64,000 bases of DNA, from assembly GCF_900104355.1 (NCBI RefSeq), contig NZ_FNIY01000012.1, forward strand, positions 1-64,000, written 5' to 3'. Within the stretch, counting starts at the first letter, position 1, and each line of letters begins with the position of its first letter. The stretch is from Phyllobacterium sp. OV277 (GTDB taxonomy: Bacteria; Pseudomonadota; Alphaproteobacteria; Rhizobiales; Rhizobiaceae). Shown here one piece after another: positions 1 through 8,230 of this stretch. The notes beneath the pieces are model-generated. The model was given only the letters and a program-made list of their open reading frames with translations, searched no databases and was not told the DNA's origin. Position numbers and translations under genes: made by a program.

Positions 1-92
1 TTAAAATGAATGGCTTCGATATCCATCCACTGTTTATGCGTTTCCTGGGTCGCATCACCCTTGATTCCGTCAATCTGCAAGTAAATCGGCAT
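1..92 (-). CDS. hcp: Hcp family type VI secretion tube protein, N-terminal fragment
   Basis: This is the first 30 codons of a gene that runs off the left edge. The start MPIYLQIDGIKGDAT is typical of Hcp (TssD), the ring protein that stacks into the type VI secretion tube and is exported with VgrG. The ATG lies at 92-90 and a strong Shine-Dalgarno (GGAGGA, 106-101 on the minus strand) sits 8 bases upstream, which fixes the start. Nothing else of a T6SS cluster is visible on this side. A vgrG begins at the far right edge of the window, so the two may be separate orphan or islet loci. Identity as Hcp is likely; which secretion cluster it serves cannot be told. Confidence 0.85.
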   Translation of the reverse strand, partial: MPIYLQIDGIKGDATQETHKQWMDIEAIHF

Positions 93-454
93 TGTTGATC
101 TCCTCCAAAGCCTGTGCACCGATATGGTTTGTAGGGGCAATCATTGCTCCCTAGAAATAGCTATCAACAATTTGGTTAGCACGTATTTTCAAAGCATTCT
201 ACTCGCCAAGTTAAATCGGTTTGCTTGTCTATGGCGCACCAGACTTTGCCGTTTAAAGACCGGGTTAGGCGGAGTGTGAACATTTGCGAATGTGAAATGC
301 GTACAGTTCAACTATGGGGTTAAGATGTGATTATTTATTCCGAGGATGATTTGCGTCTTTCAATGCTTTCCAAGGTAATAGATTGCCAATTGATCATCTG
401 ATTTGTTTCATATTACAGTCGTAAAAACGGTTTGTTTTGAGGGTGGGGAAGCCG
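93..454. promoter_or_regulatory. Divergent intergenic region between hcp and the zinc-ribbon gene
   Basis: About 360 bases without a convincing gene, relatively AT-rich, lying between two divergently transcribed genes, so it should carry both promoters. Two inverted repeats are visible: a near-perfect palindrome at 134-151 (listed separately) and a short dyad ACATT-tgcg-AATGT at 280-293. I could not assign a sigma factor box with confidence. Confidence 0.5.
134..151. promoter_or_regulatory. Near-perfect palindrome upstream of hcp
   Basis: GGGGCAATCATTGCTCCC is an 18-base palindrome with one mismatch (G opposite T), 42 bases upstream of the hcp start codon. The position fits an operator or a short hairpin in the hcp leader. 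No regulator is identified. Confidence 0.3.
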
Positions 455-1072
455 ATGATTATTTGGGGTTCAAAAGGGCGAGTAAGAACGGTAGGGGCGG
501 GTAACTTTAATTGTCCTGCTTGCAAAGCGCCGCGTCAGTATGAACACAAAAAAGTTCAACGTTGGTTCACCCTGTATTTTGTCCCCGTATTTCCCACGCA
601 AACCCTTGGCGAGCATATTGCCTGTAACGCTTGTGAAAATACCTACACCACCAAAGTATTGGAGTACGATCCCGCGGTTGAAGAGGCCACCACCAAAGCC
701 TTGGTAGCCGGGCTCTGGCGGACTGCTTTAATAGCAGTGGCTTGTGCATTTGGGCCTGCAAATATGGCGCAGGCCAAAGTTATAAATGAGGGTTTTATAA
801 ACGCCTGGAATGAGCCATCGGAGATCAGTGATATCCTGTCCGATTGTCGTGCGGCACCTTCGACAGGCATGGAGACTAATGAGGTAATGAACCGCATTTC
901 GAGCCTACAGCCCTATCTTAATCATATCGGCAGTGAAAGTTTCTTAACACTGGCACGAGATGTATTGGAAACAGGAGCGGGCGATGAAATGGAGCGGAAC
1001 GATCTTCTGAAGGAAATCGGCTTGAAACTCGATATGACCGAGGCTCACATACGCGGCATTTTGTATAGTTAG
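455..1072 (+). CDS. Zinc-ribbon protein with a TerB-like C-terminus
   Basis: A protein of 205 residues. The N-terminal third has a four-cysteine zinc ribbon: a CPAC pair near residue 21 and a CNAC pair near residue 57, separated by an aromatic strand region ending in VPVFPTQ. A mildly hydrophobic stretch (residues about 86-105) follows. The C-terminal ~100 residues are helical and end in a DMTEAHIRGIL-type motif that resembles the end of TerB (tellurite resistance B-like) domains. The ATG at 455 is preferred over the upstream TTG at 437 because GGGGAA precedes it at proper spacing. Function is unknown; it is probably an intracellular adaptor or stress protein. It is divergent from hcp. The zinc ribbon is clear and the TerB-like assignment is moderate. 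Confidence 0.65.
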   Translation: MIIWGSKGRVRTVGAGNFNCPACKAPRQYEHKKVQRWFTLYFVPVFPTQTLGEHIACNACENTYTTKVLEYDPAVEEATTKALVAGLWRTALIAVACAFGPANMAQAKVINEGFINAWNEPSEISDILSDCRAAPSTGMETNEVMNRISSLQPYLNHIGSESFLTLARDVLETGAGDEMERNDLLKEIGLKLDMTEAHIRGILYS

Positions 1073-1555
1073 ATTATTTTTCACATCTCTTTTGCTACGT
1101 GATCCATCAGTCTCTGGCAGGTAGCGATATCGTATGCGGGGAGCGAATCCTGTTTTGACCCTCATCTGCTTCGATACCATTGTTACGGTTATTTAAGATT
1201 CTTCAATATGGACCGGGCACGGCAATTAAGTTATCGTGAGGACGGTGGAGCTCAATTGTGCTCGATCAGACACGAGGCCTGCCAATGACGTTCAACTGGT
1301 CCTGGGCACTGCCGGCTTCAATCGCTACGGAGCCTATGTCATCTTTGGCTGATGTGAGATGTCGCTCTGCTGTGTCTTTCTTTACACGAATATCTGCCTA
1401 CTCGACCCAGTCAATCCATATGCCAATCGATTGCCATGCAAGCGGCGGTTCACTCGCGGCCGCGCCTGCGGGACGACGTTTTCTGCGAGACGCGCCAGTA
1501 CCAATATCATTCCGATCGGCTACCGGCCCGTGCCTGAAGAGTGGAGTTTGTAGTC
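1073..1555. other. Gene-free stretch upstream of the RND efflux operon
   Basis: About 480 bases with no reading frame that looks like a real protein: the open frames here are short and of odd composition. It should hold the terminator of the zinc-ribbon gene and the promoter of the efflux pair. I see no strong hairpin with a T-run and no regulator gene, although RND operons often have one next to them. Confidence 0.4.
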
Positions 1556-2689
1556 ATGATAAAACGCATGGTGATCATGCTGATCGTCATAGGCCTGATC
1601 CTGGGCGGGATTTTTGGCTTTCAGGCATTCAAAAACCGTATGATCGCGGCGTACCTGGCTAACCTCAAGGCGCCACCACAGACTGTTTCCACAATGACGG
1701 CGGCGATGAGCCCATGGCAGACGACCTTGCAATCTGTCGGTAGCTTCAATGCTGTCGAGGGCGCCAGTCTTTCCGCTCAGGTGCAAGGCATCGTACAGGC
1801 GATTGGTTTTCAGGACGGGCAGGACGCCAAGAAGGGCGATCTGGTGGTGCAACTGCTTGCTGACCAGCAGATCGCTACGCTGCAACAATACCAAGCGTCC
1901 GCAGCCAATGCGCAGATCACCTATGATCGCGACTCCCAGTTGATCAAGACGAGGACCATTCCCCAAAGTCAGGTCGACGGCGATTTGGCGACCCTGAAGG
2001 CTGCGCAGGCACAGGCCGCAGCGCAGCAGGCATTGATCGATCAATATTCCATACGCGCGCCTTTCGATGGGCGTCTCGGCGTCAAGCTGGTTAGCCTCGG
2101 CCAATATCTGGCTGCGGGCACCGCCGTCGTAACCTTGCAGTCGCTCGACCCGATCCAGTTTGATTTCTCGATGCCGCAGCAGGCTCTTTCACAGGTGAAG
2201 GTTGGCCAGGCGGTGACCGCAACAGTCGACGCTTATGCCAGTCAAACCTTCTCCGGAAAGATTACGGCAATCAGCCCTCTGGTGGACAGCCAGAGCCGCA
2301 ATCTCACGCTCCGGGCAAGCTTCGCCAATCCCGATCACAAGCTTTTGCCCGGTATGTTTGGCAATGTATCGGTGGTGGTCGGTGAGCCGCAAAACTATAT
2401 CGCCCTGCCGCAAACAGCCGTCACCATTAATCCCTATGGCAACGTCGTCTATGTGGTGACCGACAAGGGCAATGGTCCAGATGGTAAGCCGCAATTGGTA
2501 GCCGATCAGAAGTTTGTCACCACTGGACTGGCGCGCGGCGATCAGATCGCAGTGACCAAGGGGGTAAGCGCGGGTGAGGTCATAGTGACCTCCGGCCAGC
2601 TGAAACTGAGCAATGGTTCGCCGGTAATCATCAATAACGCGGTACAGCCGTCGAACAATCCCGATGCAGACCCTGCAAACCCTAACTGA
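1556..2689 (+). CDS. RND efflux periplasmic adaptor (HlyD/AcrA family)
   Basis: This is the periplasmic adaptor (membrane fusion protein) of a tripartite drug pump, linking the inner membrane RND transporter to an outer membrane channel. It has 377 residues, with an N-terminal membrane anchor (residues about 4-22), a biotinyl-lipoyl half with VQGIVQAIGFQDGQDAKKGD, a helical hairpin rich in Ala and Gln (about 105-160), the second lipoyl half (YSIRAPFDGRLG), a beta-barrel, and the membrane-proximal domain. The ATG at 1556 follows GTGGAG at good spacing; the GTG at 1541 is in frame but less likely. The pump gene starts 9 bases after the stop, so the two form an operon. No outer membrane factor gene follows; the pump must borrow one. 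Substrate unknown. Confidence 0.9.
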   Translation: MIKRMVIMLIVIGLILGGIFGFQAFKNRMIAAYLANLKAPPQTVSTMTAAMSPWQTTLQSVGSFNAVEGASLSAQVQGIVQAIGFQDGQDAKKGDLVVQLLADQQIATLQQYQASAANAQITYDRDSQLIKTRTIPQSQVDGDLATLKAAQAQAAAQQALIDQYSIRAPFDGRLGVKLVSLGQYLAAGTAVVTLQSLDPIQFDFSMPQQALSQVKVGQAVTATVDAYASQTFSGKITAISPLVDSQSRNLTLRASFANPDHKLLPGMFGNVSVVVGEPQNYIALPQTAVTINPYGNVVYVVTDKGNGPDGKPQLVADQKFVTTGLARGDQIAVTKGVSAGEVIVTSGQLKLSNGSPVIINNAVQPSNNPDADPANPN

Positions 2690-2698
2690 GGCGTGGCG

Positions 2699-5600
2699 AT
2701 GAATATCACCGACATCTTCATTCGGCGCCCCGTTCTGGCCCTGGTGGTGAGTGCGTTAATTATCGTGATCGGCTACCAGTCGTTCCGCTCCCTGACGGTG
2801 CGCCAATACCCCCAAACCCAGAATGCCGTCGTCACGGTGACCACGGTATATTCGGGCGCCGCACCCGACGTCATTGCCGGCTTCATCACCACGCCACTCG
2901 AAAACGCCATCGCCCAGGCCAATGGCATCGACTACATGACTTCGACCAGTACCAGCGGTACGTCAGTCATCACCGTGAACCTGCGCCTGAATTATGAGGC
3001 GGACGCGGCAATGACGGAAATAAACGCGAAGGTGTCTTCGGTCATCAATCAACTGCCGTCGGGCACGCAGCAACCGACAATGTCGGTTTCTGTCGGCCAG
3101 ACGATCGATGCGATGTATATCGGTTTCCGCAGCGATGTTCTGGCCAGTAACCAGATCACCGACTATCTGTCGCGCGTGGTCCAACCCAAATTGCAAACAG
3201 TCACCGGCGTTCAGACGGCCGAAATCCTCGGCGGCAGAACGTTCGCGTTGAGGGCTTGGCTGAAACCCGACAAGCTGGCTGCCTATGGGCTGACAGCTGG
3301 CGATGTTCGCACCGCACTTTCTGATAACAACTACATCTCCGGTATCGGCACCACGCGCAGCCAGATGACCCAGACGGTGCTAACTGCACAGACCGATCTG
3401 CATTCGGCCGACGAATTCAATGAAATGGTGGTCAAGCAGATTGGCAGTACAATCGTACGTTTGAAGGATGTTGCGACTGTTGCGCTCGGGTCGCAGAACC
3501 CCGACGTTCAGGTTGGATTCGATGCACAGACGGGTGTCTTCATCGGCATCCAGATCGCGCCGACTGCAAATCTGCTCGATGTGATCGCGGGTGTGCGTGC
3601 GGTGTTTCCCGGCATTCAGGCGCAGCTGCCGCAGGGGCTAGAGGGCTACATCGTCTACGATTCCAGCACCTTCGTTACAACGTCGATTGACGAGGTTGTG
3701 AAAAGTCTGGTCGAGGCCCTGGTGATCGTCATCTTCGTGGTGTTCGCGTTTCTCGGCTCGCCGCGCTCGGTTGCAATTCCTATCGTCGCCATACCGCTGT
3801 CGCTGGTCGGTACCTTCGCCATGATGCTGGTCTTCGGCTTTTCCATAAACCTTCTGACATTGCTTGCTTTGGTGCTGGCCATCGGCCTTGTGGTCGACGA
3901 CGCCATCATTGTGGTGGAAAACGTCAACCGTCACATCGAGGAAGGTTCGCCGCCGATGCAGGCGGCGTTGGCTGCCGCGCACGAGTTGGTTGGGCCGATC
4001 CTTGCCATGACCGTCGTGCTGATCGCCGTCTATGTGCCGATCGGCTTCCAGGGCGGCCTGACTGGTGCCCTTTTTACAGAATTCGCATTCACCCTGGTCG
4101 GCGCTGTCACCGTCTCCATGATCATTGCGCTGACCCTGACGCCGATGATGTGCTCCCGTATTCTGAAGCCGCATCTGACTGACCGCAGTGGTTGGGAGGA
4201 GCGTATCTCGGATTTCATCGATCGCCGTTTCTCGGAGATCCATCGGCCCTATGTGCGCATCCTGCATGGTAGTCTGAATACGGTACCGGTGACGCTGCTA
4301 TTCGCGGCGATCATCCTCGGCAGCATCTACTTCCTTTATGCCAGCGCCAAGAATGAGCTTGCTCCAAATGAAGATCAGGGCTTCCTTGGTGCGCAGGTGA
4401 CCAATGCGCCCAATGCAACGCTTGAGCAGAAAGTGCTCAATTCGGATCAAGTCTCCAAGATCTTCCGCAGTTTTCCAGAAACTGACAAGACTCTGCAGGT
4501 TGAAGCGCCGGGAACCTCGTTTGAGGGCATGGTGCTGAAGCCATGGGACCAACGCAAAAGGACGGCGAACGATCTCCAGCCCCTTGTGCAGGCTGAAATG
4601 GCGAAAATCGCCGGAGGCCAAGCGGTGGTCTTCCAGATACCGCCACTGCCCGGTGCCAGTGGCCTGCCTGTACAGTTCGCCATCGGTAGTACAGGAAGCT
4701 TCGATCAGCTTAACGATGTGTCCAATACATTTCTGCAGGAGGCACAGAAGTCCGGATTGTTCGTCTTCCTGACAAAGGATCTTAACATCGACAATCCGCA
4801 ATATTCGATCCAGATCGACCGCAGCAAGGCATCGTCACTTGGCCTGTCCATGAGCAGTGTGGGTGCAGCGCTCGCATCCATGCTGGGCGGTGGCTATGTC
4901 AATTATTTCAGCATCGATAACCGCTCCTACCAGGTTATTCCGCAGGTGGAGCAGCGGTCACGCCAAACCATTGATCAGATCATGAACTATCCGATTGCAA
5001 GCGTGAATGGCGCGAAGATCCCGCTCTCGGCGATAGCAACGGTGAAACTCCAAGCGACCCCGCGCTCGGTCGCGCATTTCCAGCAATTGAACTCTGCCAC
5101 CATCGCTGGTGTGCCGGCGCCAGGCGTTGCCGTCGGTGACGCTCTGGACACTCTCAAGTCGATTGCGGCACGCACATTGCCACAGGGCTACACGGTCGAC
5201 TATGGAGGCCAGTCGCGCCAGTTCGTGCAGGAATCCAGTGGTATGGCCACCACGTTCGCCCTCGCGCTGATTATCGTTTTTCTGGCGCTGTCGGCACAGT
5301 TCAACAGTTTCCGCGATCCGCTGATCATTCTCGTGTCAGTGCCCATGTCGATTGCAGGCGCTCTCGCCTTCATTAGTCTTGGCATTGGTGGCGCAACGAT
5401 GAACATCTATACTCAGGTTGGATTGGTCACCCTGATGGGGCTGATCAGCAAGCACGGCATTCTCATCGTTGAGGTCGCTAACACGCTGCAAGCATCCGGA
5501 AAATCCAAACGCGAGGCGGTCGAAGGTGCCTGTGGTATCCGGTTGCGTCCGATTCTGATGACAACCGGCGCTATGGTTCTGGGTGTGGTGCCGCTGATTC

Positions 5601-5773
5601 TGGCAAGCGGAGCGGGCGCAGCTGCTCGCTTTAACATGGGGTTGGTGATCGCCACCGGACTGGCCATCGGCACATTGTTCACACTCTTCGTGGTGCCTGC
5701 GGTTTATATGCTGCTAGCCGAGGACCACCGCAAACAGGATGCATCTGAAGCAGAGCCGGCTCCCGCGCATTGA
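2699..5773 (+). CDS. RND multidrug efflux transporter permease (HAE1/AcrB-like)
   Basis: Proton-driven inner membrane pump of 1024 residues, the usual AcrB-like length. It starts MNITDIFIRRPVLA, the typical HAE1 N-terminus, followed by TM1. TM4 holds the paired aspartates of the proton relay in the GLVVDDAIIVVEN motif, and TM10 has the matching lysine in LMGLISKHGILIVE. Two large periplasmic loops lie between TM1-2 and TM7-8. The ATG at 2699 has GAGG 8 bases upstream; the GTG at 2693 is less likely. It forms an operon with the adaptor. A glutathione S-transferase gene follows on the other strand, which might suggest a general detoxification role. Substrate cannot be read from the sequence. 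Confidence 0.93.
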   Translation: MNITDIFIRRPVLALVVSALIIVIGYQSFRSLTVRQYPQTQNAVVTVTTVYSGAAPDVIAGFITTPLENAIAQANGIDYMTSTSTSGTSVITVNLRLNYEADAAMTEINAKVSSVINQLPSGTQQPTMSVSVGQTIDAMYIGFRSDVLASNQITDYLSRVVQPKLQTVTGVQTAEILGGRTFALRAWLKPDKLAAYGLTAGDVRTALSDNNYISGIGTTRSQMTQTVLTAQTDLHSADEFNEMVVKQIGSTIVRLKDVATVALGSQNPDVQVGFDAQTGVFIGIQIAPTANLLDVIAGVRAVFPGIQAQLPQGLEGYIVYDSSTFVTTSIDEVVKSLVEALVIVIFVVFAFLGSPRSVAIPIVAIPLSLVGTFAMMLVFGFSINLLTLLALVLAIGLVVDDAIIVVENVNRHIEEGSPPMQAALAAAHELVGPILAMTVVLIAVYVPIGFQGGLTGALFTEFAFTLVGAVTVSMIIALTLTPMMCSRILKPHLTDRSGWEERISDFIDRRFSEIHRPYVRILHGSLNTVPVTLLFAAIILGSIYFLYASAKNELAPNEDQGFLGAQVTNAPNATLEQKVLNSDQVSKIFRSFPETDKTLQVEAPGTSFEGMVLKPWDQRKRTANDLQPLVQAEMAKIAGGQAVVFQIPPLPGASGLPVQFAIGSTGSFDQLNDVSNTFLQEAQKSGLFVFLTKDLNIDNPQYSIQIDRSKASSLGLSMSSVGAALASMLGGGYVNYFSIDNRSYQVIPQVEQRSRQTIDQIMNYPIASVNGAKIPLSAIATVKLQATPRSVAHFQQLNSATIAGVPAPGVAVGDALDTLKSIAARTLPQGYTVDYGGQSRQFVQESSGMATTFALALIIVFLALSAQFNSFRDPLIILVSVPMSIAGALAFISLGIGGATMNIYTQVGLVTLMGLISKHGILIVEVANTLQASGKSKREAVEGACGIRLRPILMTTGAMVLGVVPLILASGAGAAARFNMGLVIATGLAIGTLFTLFVVPAVYMLLAEDHRKQDASEAEPAPAH

Positions 5774-5781
5774 TGCGGGAG
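5760..5781 (+). terminator. Possible hairpin at the end of the RND operon
   Basis: CTCCCGC (5760-5766) pairs with GCGGGAG (5775-5781) across an 8-base loop that includes the stop codon of the pump gene. No clear T-run follows, so a standard intrinsic terminator is doubtful; it may protect the mRNA end. Confidence 0.35.
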
Positions 5782-5809
5782 GGGCGTGAAGTGCTGGCGG
5801 CGTTATTAT

Positions 5810-6460
5810 TCATCCGGTTGATAGGGCGGTGAATACCGTCAGCTGAGCGGCGAAAGCACGCTTGTATGCGGGGCGTGCTTCGCCGCGCGCGACATAGGCT
5901 GATAGATTTGAATACTCGTCTAGTATCCCTGATATTCTCAACCTGAGCAGCACATGCACCATCATCAGGTCGCCCGCGCTGAACGGGCCATCAAGCCACT
6001 CGGCATTGCCAAGCCGTGCGGAAAGCTCTGCCAACCGCTCACGAATACGATCATCAATGAGGGGCATGCGCTGTGCGCTCCAATTCCTGTTGCCCTCTGC
6101 AAACTTGGCAACTTGACGCTCAATAATCGGTGCCTCCACCGTGCCAACAGCAGCAAACATCCACGCGATTGCGCGTGCCCGGCCATTGGGATCATCAGGC
6201 AAGAGGCCCGGATAGCGCTGCGCGATATGGAACACGATTGCTCCAGACTCGAACAGAGCAAGATCGCCTTCTTCATAGGTTGGAATCTGCCCGAACGGAT
6301 GCAGTGCCAGATGCGCGGGCTCTTTCATCGCCTTGAATGAAACAAGACGGACGTCATAAGGCTGGCCCACTTCCTCAAGGGCCCAGCGGACACGCATGTC
6401 ACGCGCCAGACCTTGGCCCCTGTCGGGCGAGCGTTCGAACGCGGTTATTGTGATAGTCAT
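5810..6460 (-). CDS. Glutathione S-transferase family protein
   Basis: A cytosolic protein of 216 residues with the two-part GST layout: an N-terminal thioredoxin-like domain, including HPFGQIPTYEEGDLALFESGAI (the cis-Pro of QIP and the glutathione-binding ES pair near residue 70), and an all-helical C-terminal domain from about residue 90. It would conjugate glutathione to electrophiles or act as a thiol oxidoreductase; the class is not assigned. The ATG at 6460 is preceded by GGAGAA at good spacing. It is convergent with the efflux operon, 36 bases apart. Confidence 0.88.
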   Translation of the reverse strand: MTITITAFERSPDRGQGLARDMRVRWALEEVGQPYDVRLVSFKAMKEPAHLALHPFGQIPTYEEGDLALFESGAIVFHIAQRYPGLLPDDPNGRARAIAWMFAAVGTVEAPIIERQVAKFAEGNRNWSAQRMPLIDDRIRERLAELSARLGNAEWLDGPFSAGDLMMVHVLLRLRISGILDEYSNLSAYVARGEARPAYKRAFAAQLTVFTALSTG

Positions 6461-6921
6461 CGCTGTTCTCCATTGCTTGTCTGTCTTGAAGACGAATGGC
6501 TAAACGAAATTCCGACACTTCATGCGCGAGACAATCTTCCGGGCCAGTTCATGTGCAGGTGATGGCGATTGTCGAAAACGGCAGTAACGCGTTTGGGGTA
6601 CTAACAACATTGCGCCACCAGCTGTATCTAGCAGGAAATTGTTCGCACGATGTTGACTGGATGTTTATACCAAAGGCAACGCGTTTTAGTTCAACGCGCT
6701 TTTATCACATTAATACGGAAGCTGAGCCGGAGCTCAGTCAATAGCGGAAGCCTAATAGGCAATACGTATCGCGATATGCTATCAGAAGAAAGATTAGATC
6801 GTGTTGCCAAAGAACAGCCATCGGTCAGTATTGACGATAGCAGCCTGCGCATTTGTGGACAATTGGATCGGCATAAGTCCGATTCATTCCAATTCTCAGT
6901 ACACGTAAATCGAGGTCACTC
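6461..6921 (+). promoter_or_regulatory. Upstream region of the agmatine/polyamine operon with AACGCG repeats
   Basis: About 460 bases between the divergent GST and agmatine deiminase genes, with no convincing protein. It holds three copies of the motif AACGCGYTT: at 6586-6594, 6678-6687 and 6693-6703. The last two are 15 bases apart in the same orientation. The repeats are plausible regulator sites for the polyamine operon, but no regulator is known from the sequence. Confidence 0.35.
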
Positions 6922-8016
6922 ATGATAACCCGCCGCAATATTCTCAAAGCAACATCTGGTATCATGCTTGCCAGTGCAATTGGTAGGAGCGCAACGATGG
7001 CATTCGCCGCTGATAGTGATTGGCACATGCCTGATGAGGGTGATCCGCATACGGCGACATGGATGGCATTTGGGCCCAGTGAAGACGTCTGGGGCAAGAA
7101 ACTCATGCGCGGCGCACAGAACAATCTGGCGTTGATTGCAAAAGCCATTTCTGCCCATGAGCAAGTGAATATGCTCGTGCGCGAAGAGGACCATGAAACA
7201 GCGGAGCGCCTGTGTGGTTCTGCGGTTAAATTGTTCGTGCACGAGATTGATGATTTGTGGATGCGCGACACTGGCCCGGTGTTCGTCAAGAACAGCGCAG
7301 GCAAACTGGCTGGCGTTGATTTCAACTTTAATGGCTGGGGCAACAAACAGGAACACGACGGCGACGCTGAAGTGGCGGAGTTCGTCACAGGCAAGGCGAA
7401 CGTGGAAACGCTGCGCACCAAGCTCATCCTGGAAGGTGGCGGTATCGAAGTGGATGGTAAGGGAACAGCCATTATCACGGAGAGCTGTGTGCTGAACAAG
7501 AACCGTAATCCTGATGTCAGCAAGGAACAGTGCGAGGCTGAACTGAGCCGCCTTCTGGGGCTCAAGAAGATCATCTGGTTGCCGGGGATTAAAGGTAAAG
7601 ACATTACGGATGGTCATACGGATTTCTACGCCCGTTTCATCAGTCCCGGTGTGGTTGTTGCCGGACTTGATAATGATCCGTCCTCCTATGATCACGCGGT
7701 CACCAAACGGCATCTCGAAATCCTCAAGGATGCCACTGATGGCACTGGGCAGAAGCTCAAGATCATTGTCATACCGGGACCAGGCAGCGTGCGCTCTCAA
7801 TATGAGAACAAGGAGTTCGCTGCGGGTTACATCAATTTCTATCTGTGCAACGGCGCAGTCATCGTGCCCGAATTTGGTGATGCAAAGGCTGATCGTTACT
7901 GCCGTGATGCATTGAAAGATGCACTGCCCAACCGCGAGATCGTTCAGTTGAACATTGATGCGATTGCGGCTGGGGGCGGCGGCATTCACTGCACGACACA
8001 GCAACAGCCTGCGTAA
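6922..8016 (+). CDS. Agmatine deiminase with Tat signal peptide (exported paralogue)
   Basis: Hydrolyses agmatine to N-carbamoylputrescine and ammonia. The 364 residues match the family apart from an added N-terminal signal: TRRNILK followed by a hydrophobic stretch and AFA-AD near residue 30, a good twin-arginine signal, so the enzyme is probably periplasmic. All active-site elements are present: the Asp in WMRDTGP, the Glu in LEGGGIEVDG, the His and Asp in DGHTDF, and the nucleophilic Cys357 in GGGGIHC. GAGG lies 6 bases before the ATG. A second, leaderless agmatine deiminase lies at 15539-16552. It heads the polyamine transport and catabolism genes, although a 214-base gap separates it from the importer. 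Other peptidyl/agmatine deiminase substrates are possible. Confidence 0.88.
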   Translation: MITRRNILKATSGIMLASAIGRSATMAFAADSDWHMPDEGDPHTATWMAFGPSEDVWGKKLMRGAQNNLALIAKAISAHEQVNMLVREEDHETAERLCGSAVKLFVHEIDDLWMRDTGPVFVKNSAGKLAGVDFNFNGWGNKQEHDGDAEVAEFVTGKANVETLRTKLILEGGGIEVDGKGTAIITESCVLNKNRNPDVSKEQCEAELSRLLGLKKIIWLPGIKGKDITDGHTDFYARFISPGVVVAGLDNDPSSYDHAVTKRHLEILKDATDGTGQKLKIIVIPGPGSVRSQYENKEFAAGYINFYLCNGAVIVPEFGDAKADRYCRDALKDALPNREIVQLNIDAIAAGGGGIHCTTQQQPA

Positions 8017-8230
8017 GGTCTGATACGTCACTCCATTCGTTTTGGCTGAAATCGGGTTTCGGTATCTTTTCGCATGGGAGGATACCGGACCCAACTTGCT
8101 CGATTATATGAGGGACAGGACGGCATACCCCAACTGGGTGACTCACGTCGCAGTGAGGTCGGTCGCATACTACTCAAGACGCCATCAATAATAATGGGGA
8201 AGGCGTCTACTTCGAGGAGGTATGTTCCTG

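Noticed and set aside
1258-1662. 134-codon frame upstream of the adaptor gene
   Set aside because: No ribosome site of note, odd composition, and it overlaps the adaptor start in another frame.
3638-4267. 209-codon minus-strand frame inside the RND pump gene
   Set aside because: Antisense of the membrane helices; rich in His, Asp and Gln, with no recognisable domain.
6496-6744. 82-codon plus-strand frame in the region before the agmatine operon
   Set aside because: No family resemblance and no good ribosome site; overlaps the AACGCG motifs.
6916-8094. 392-codon open frame on the minus strand opposite the exported agmatine deiminase
   Set aside because: Composition is unlike a protein family, while the plus-strand frame has all agmatine deiminase motifs; it is an antisense shadow.
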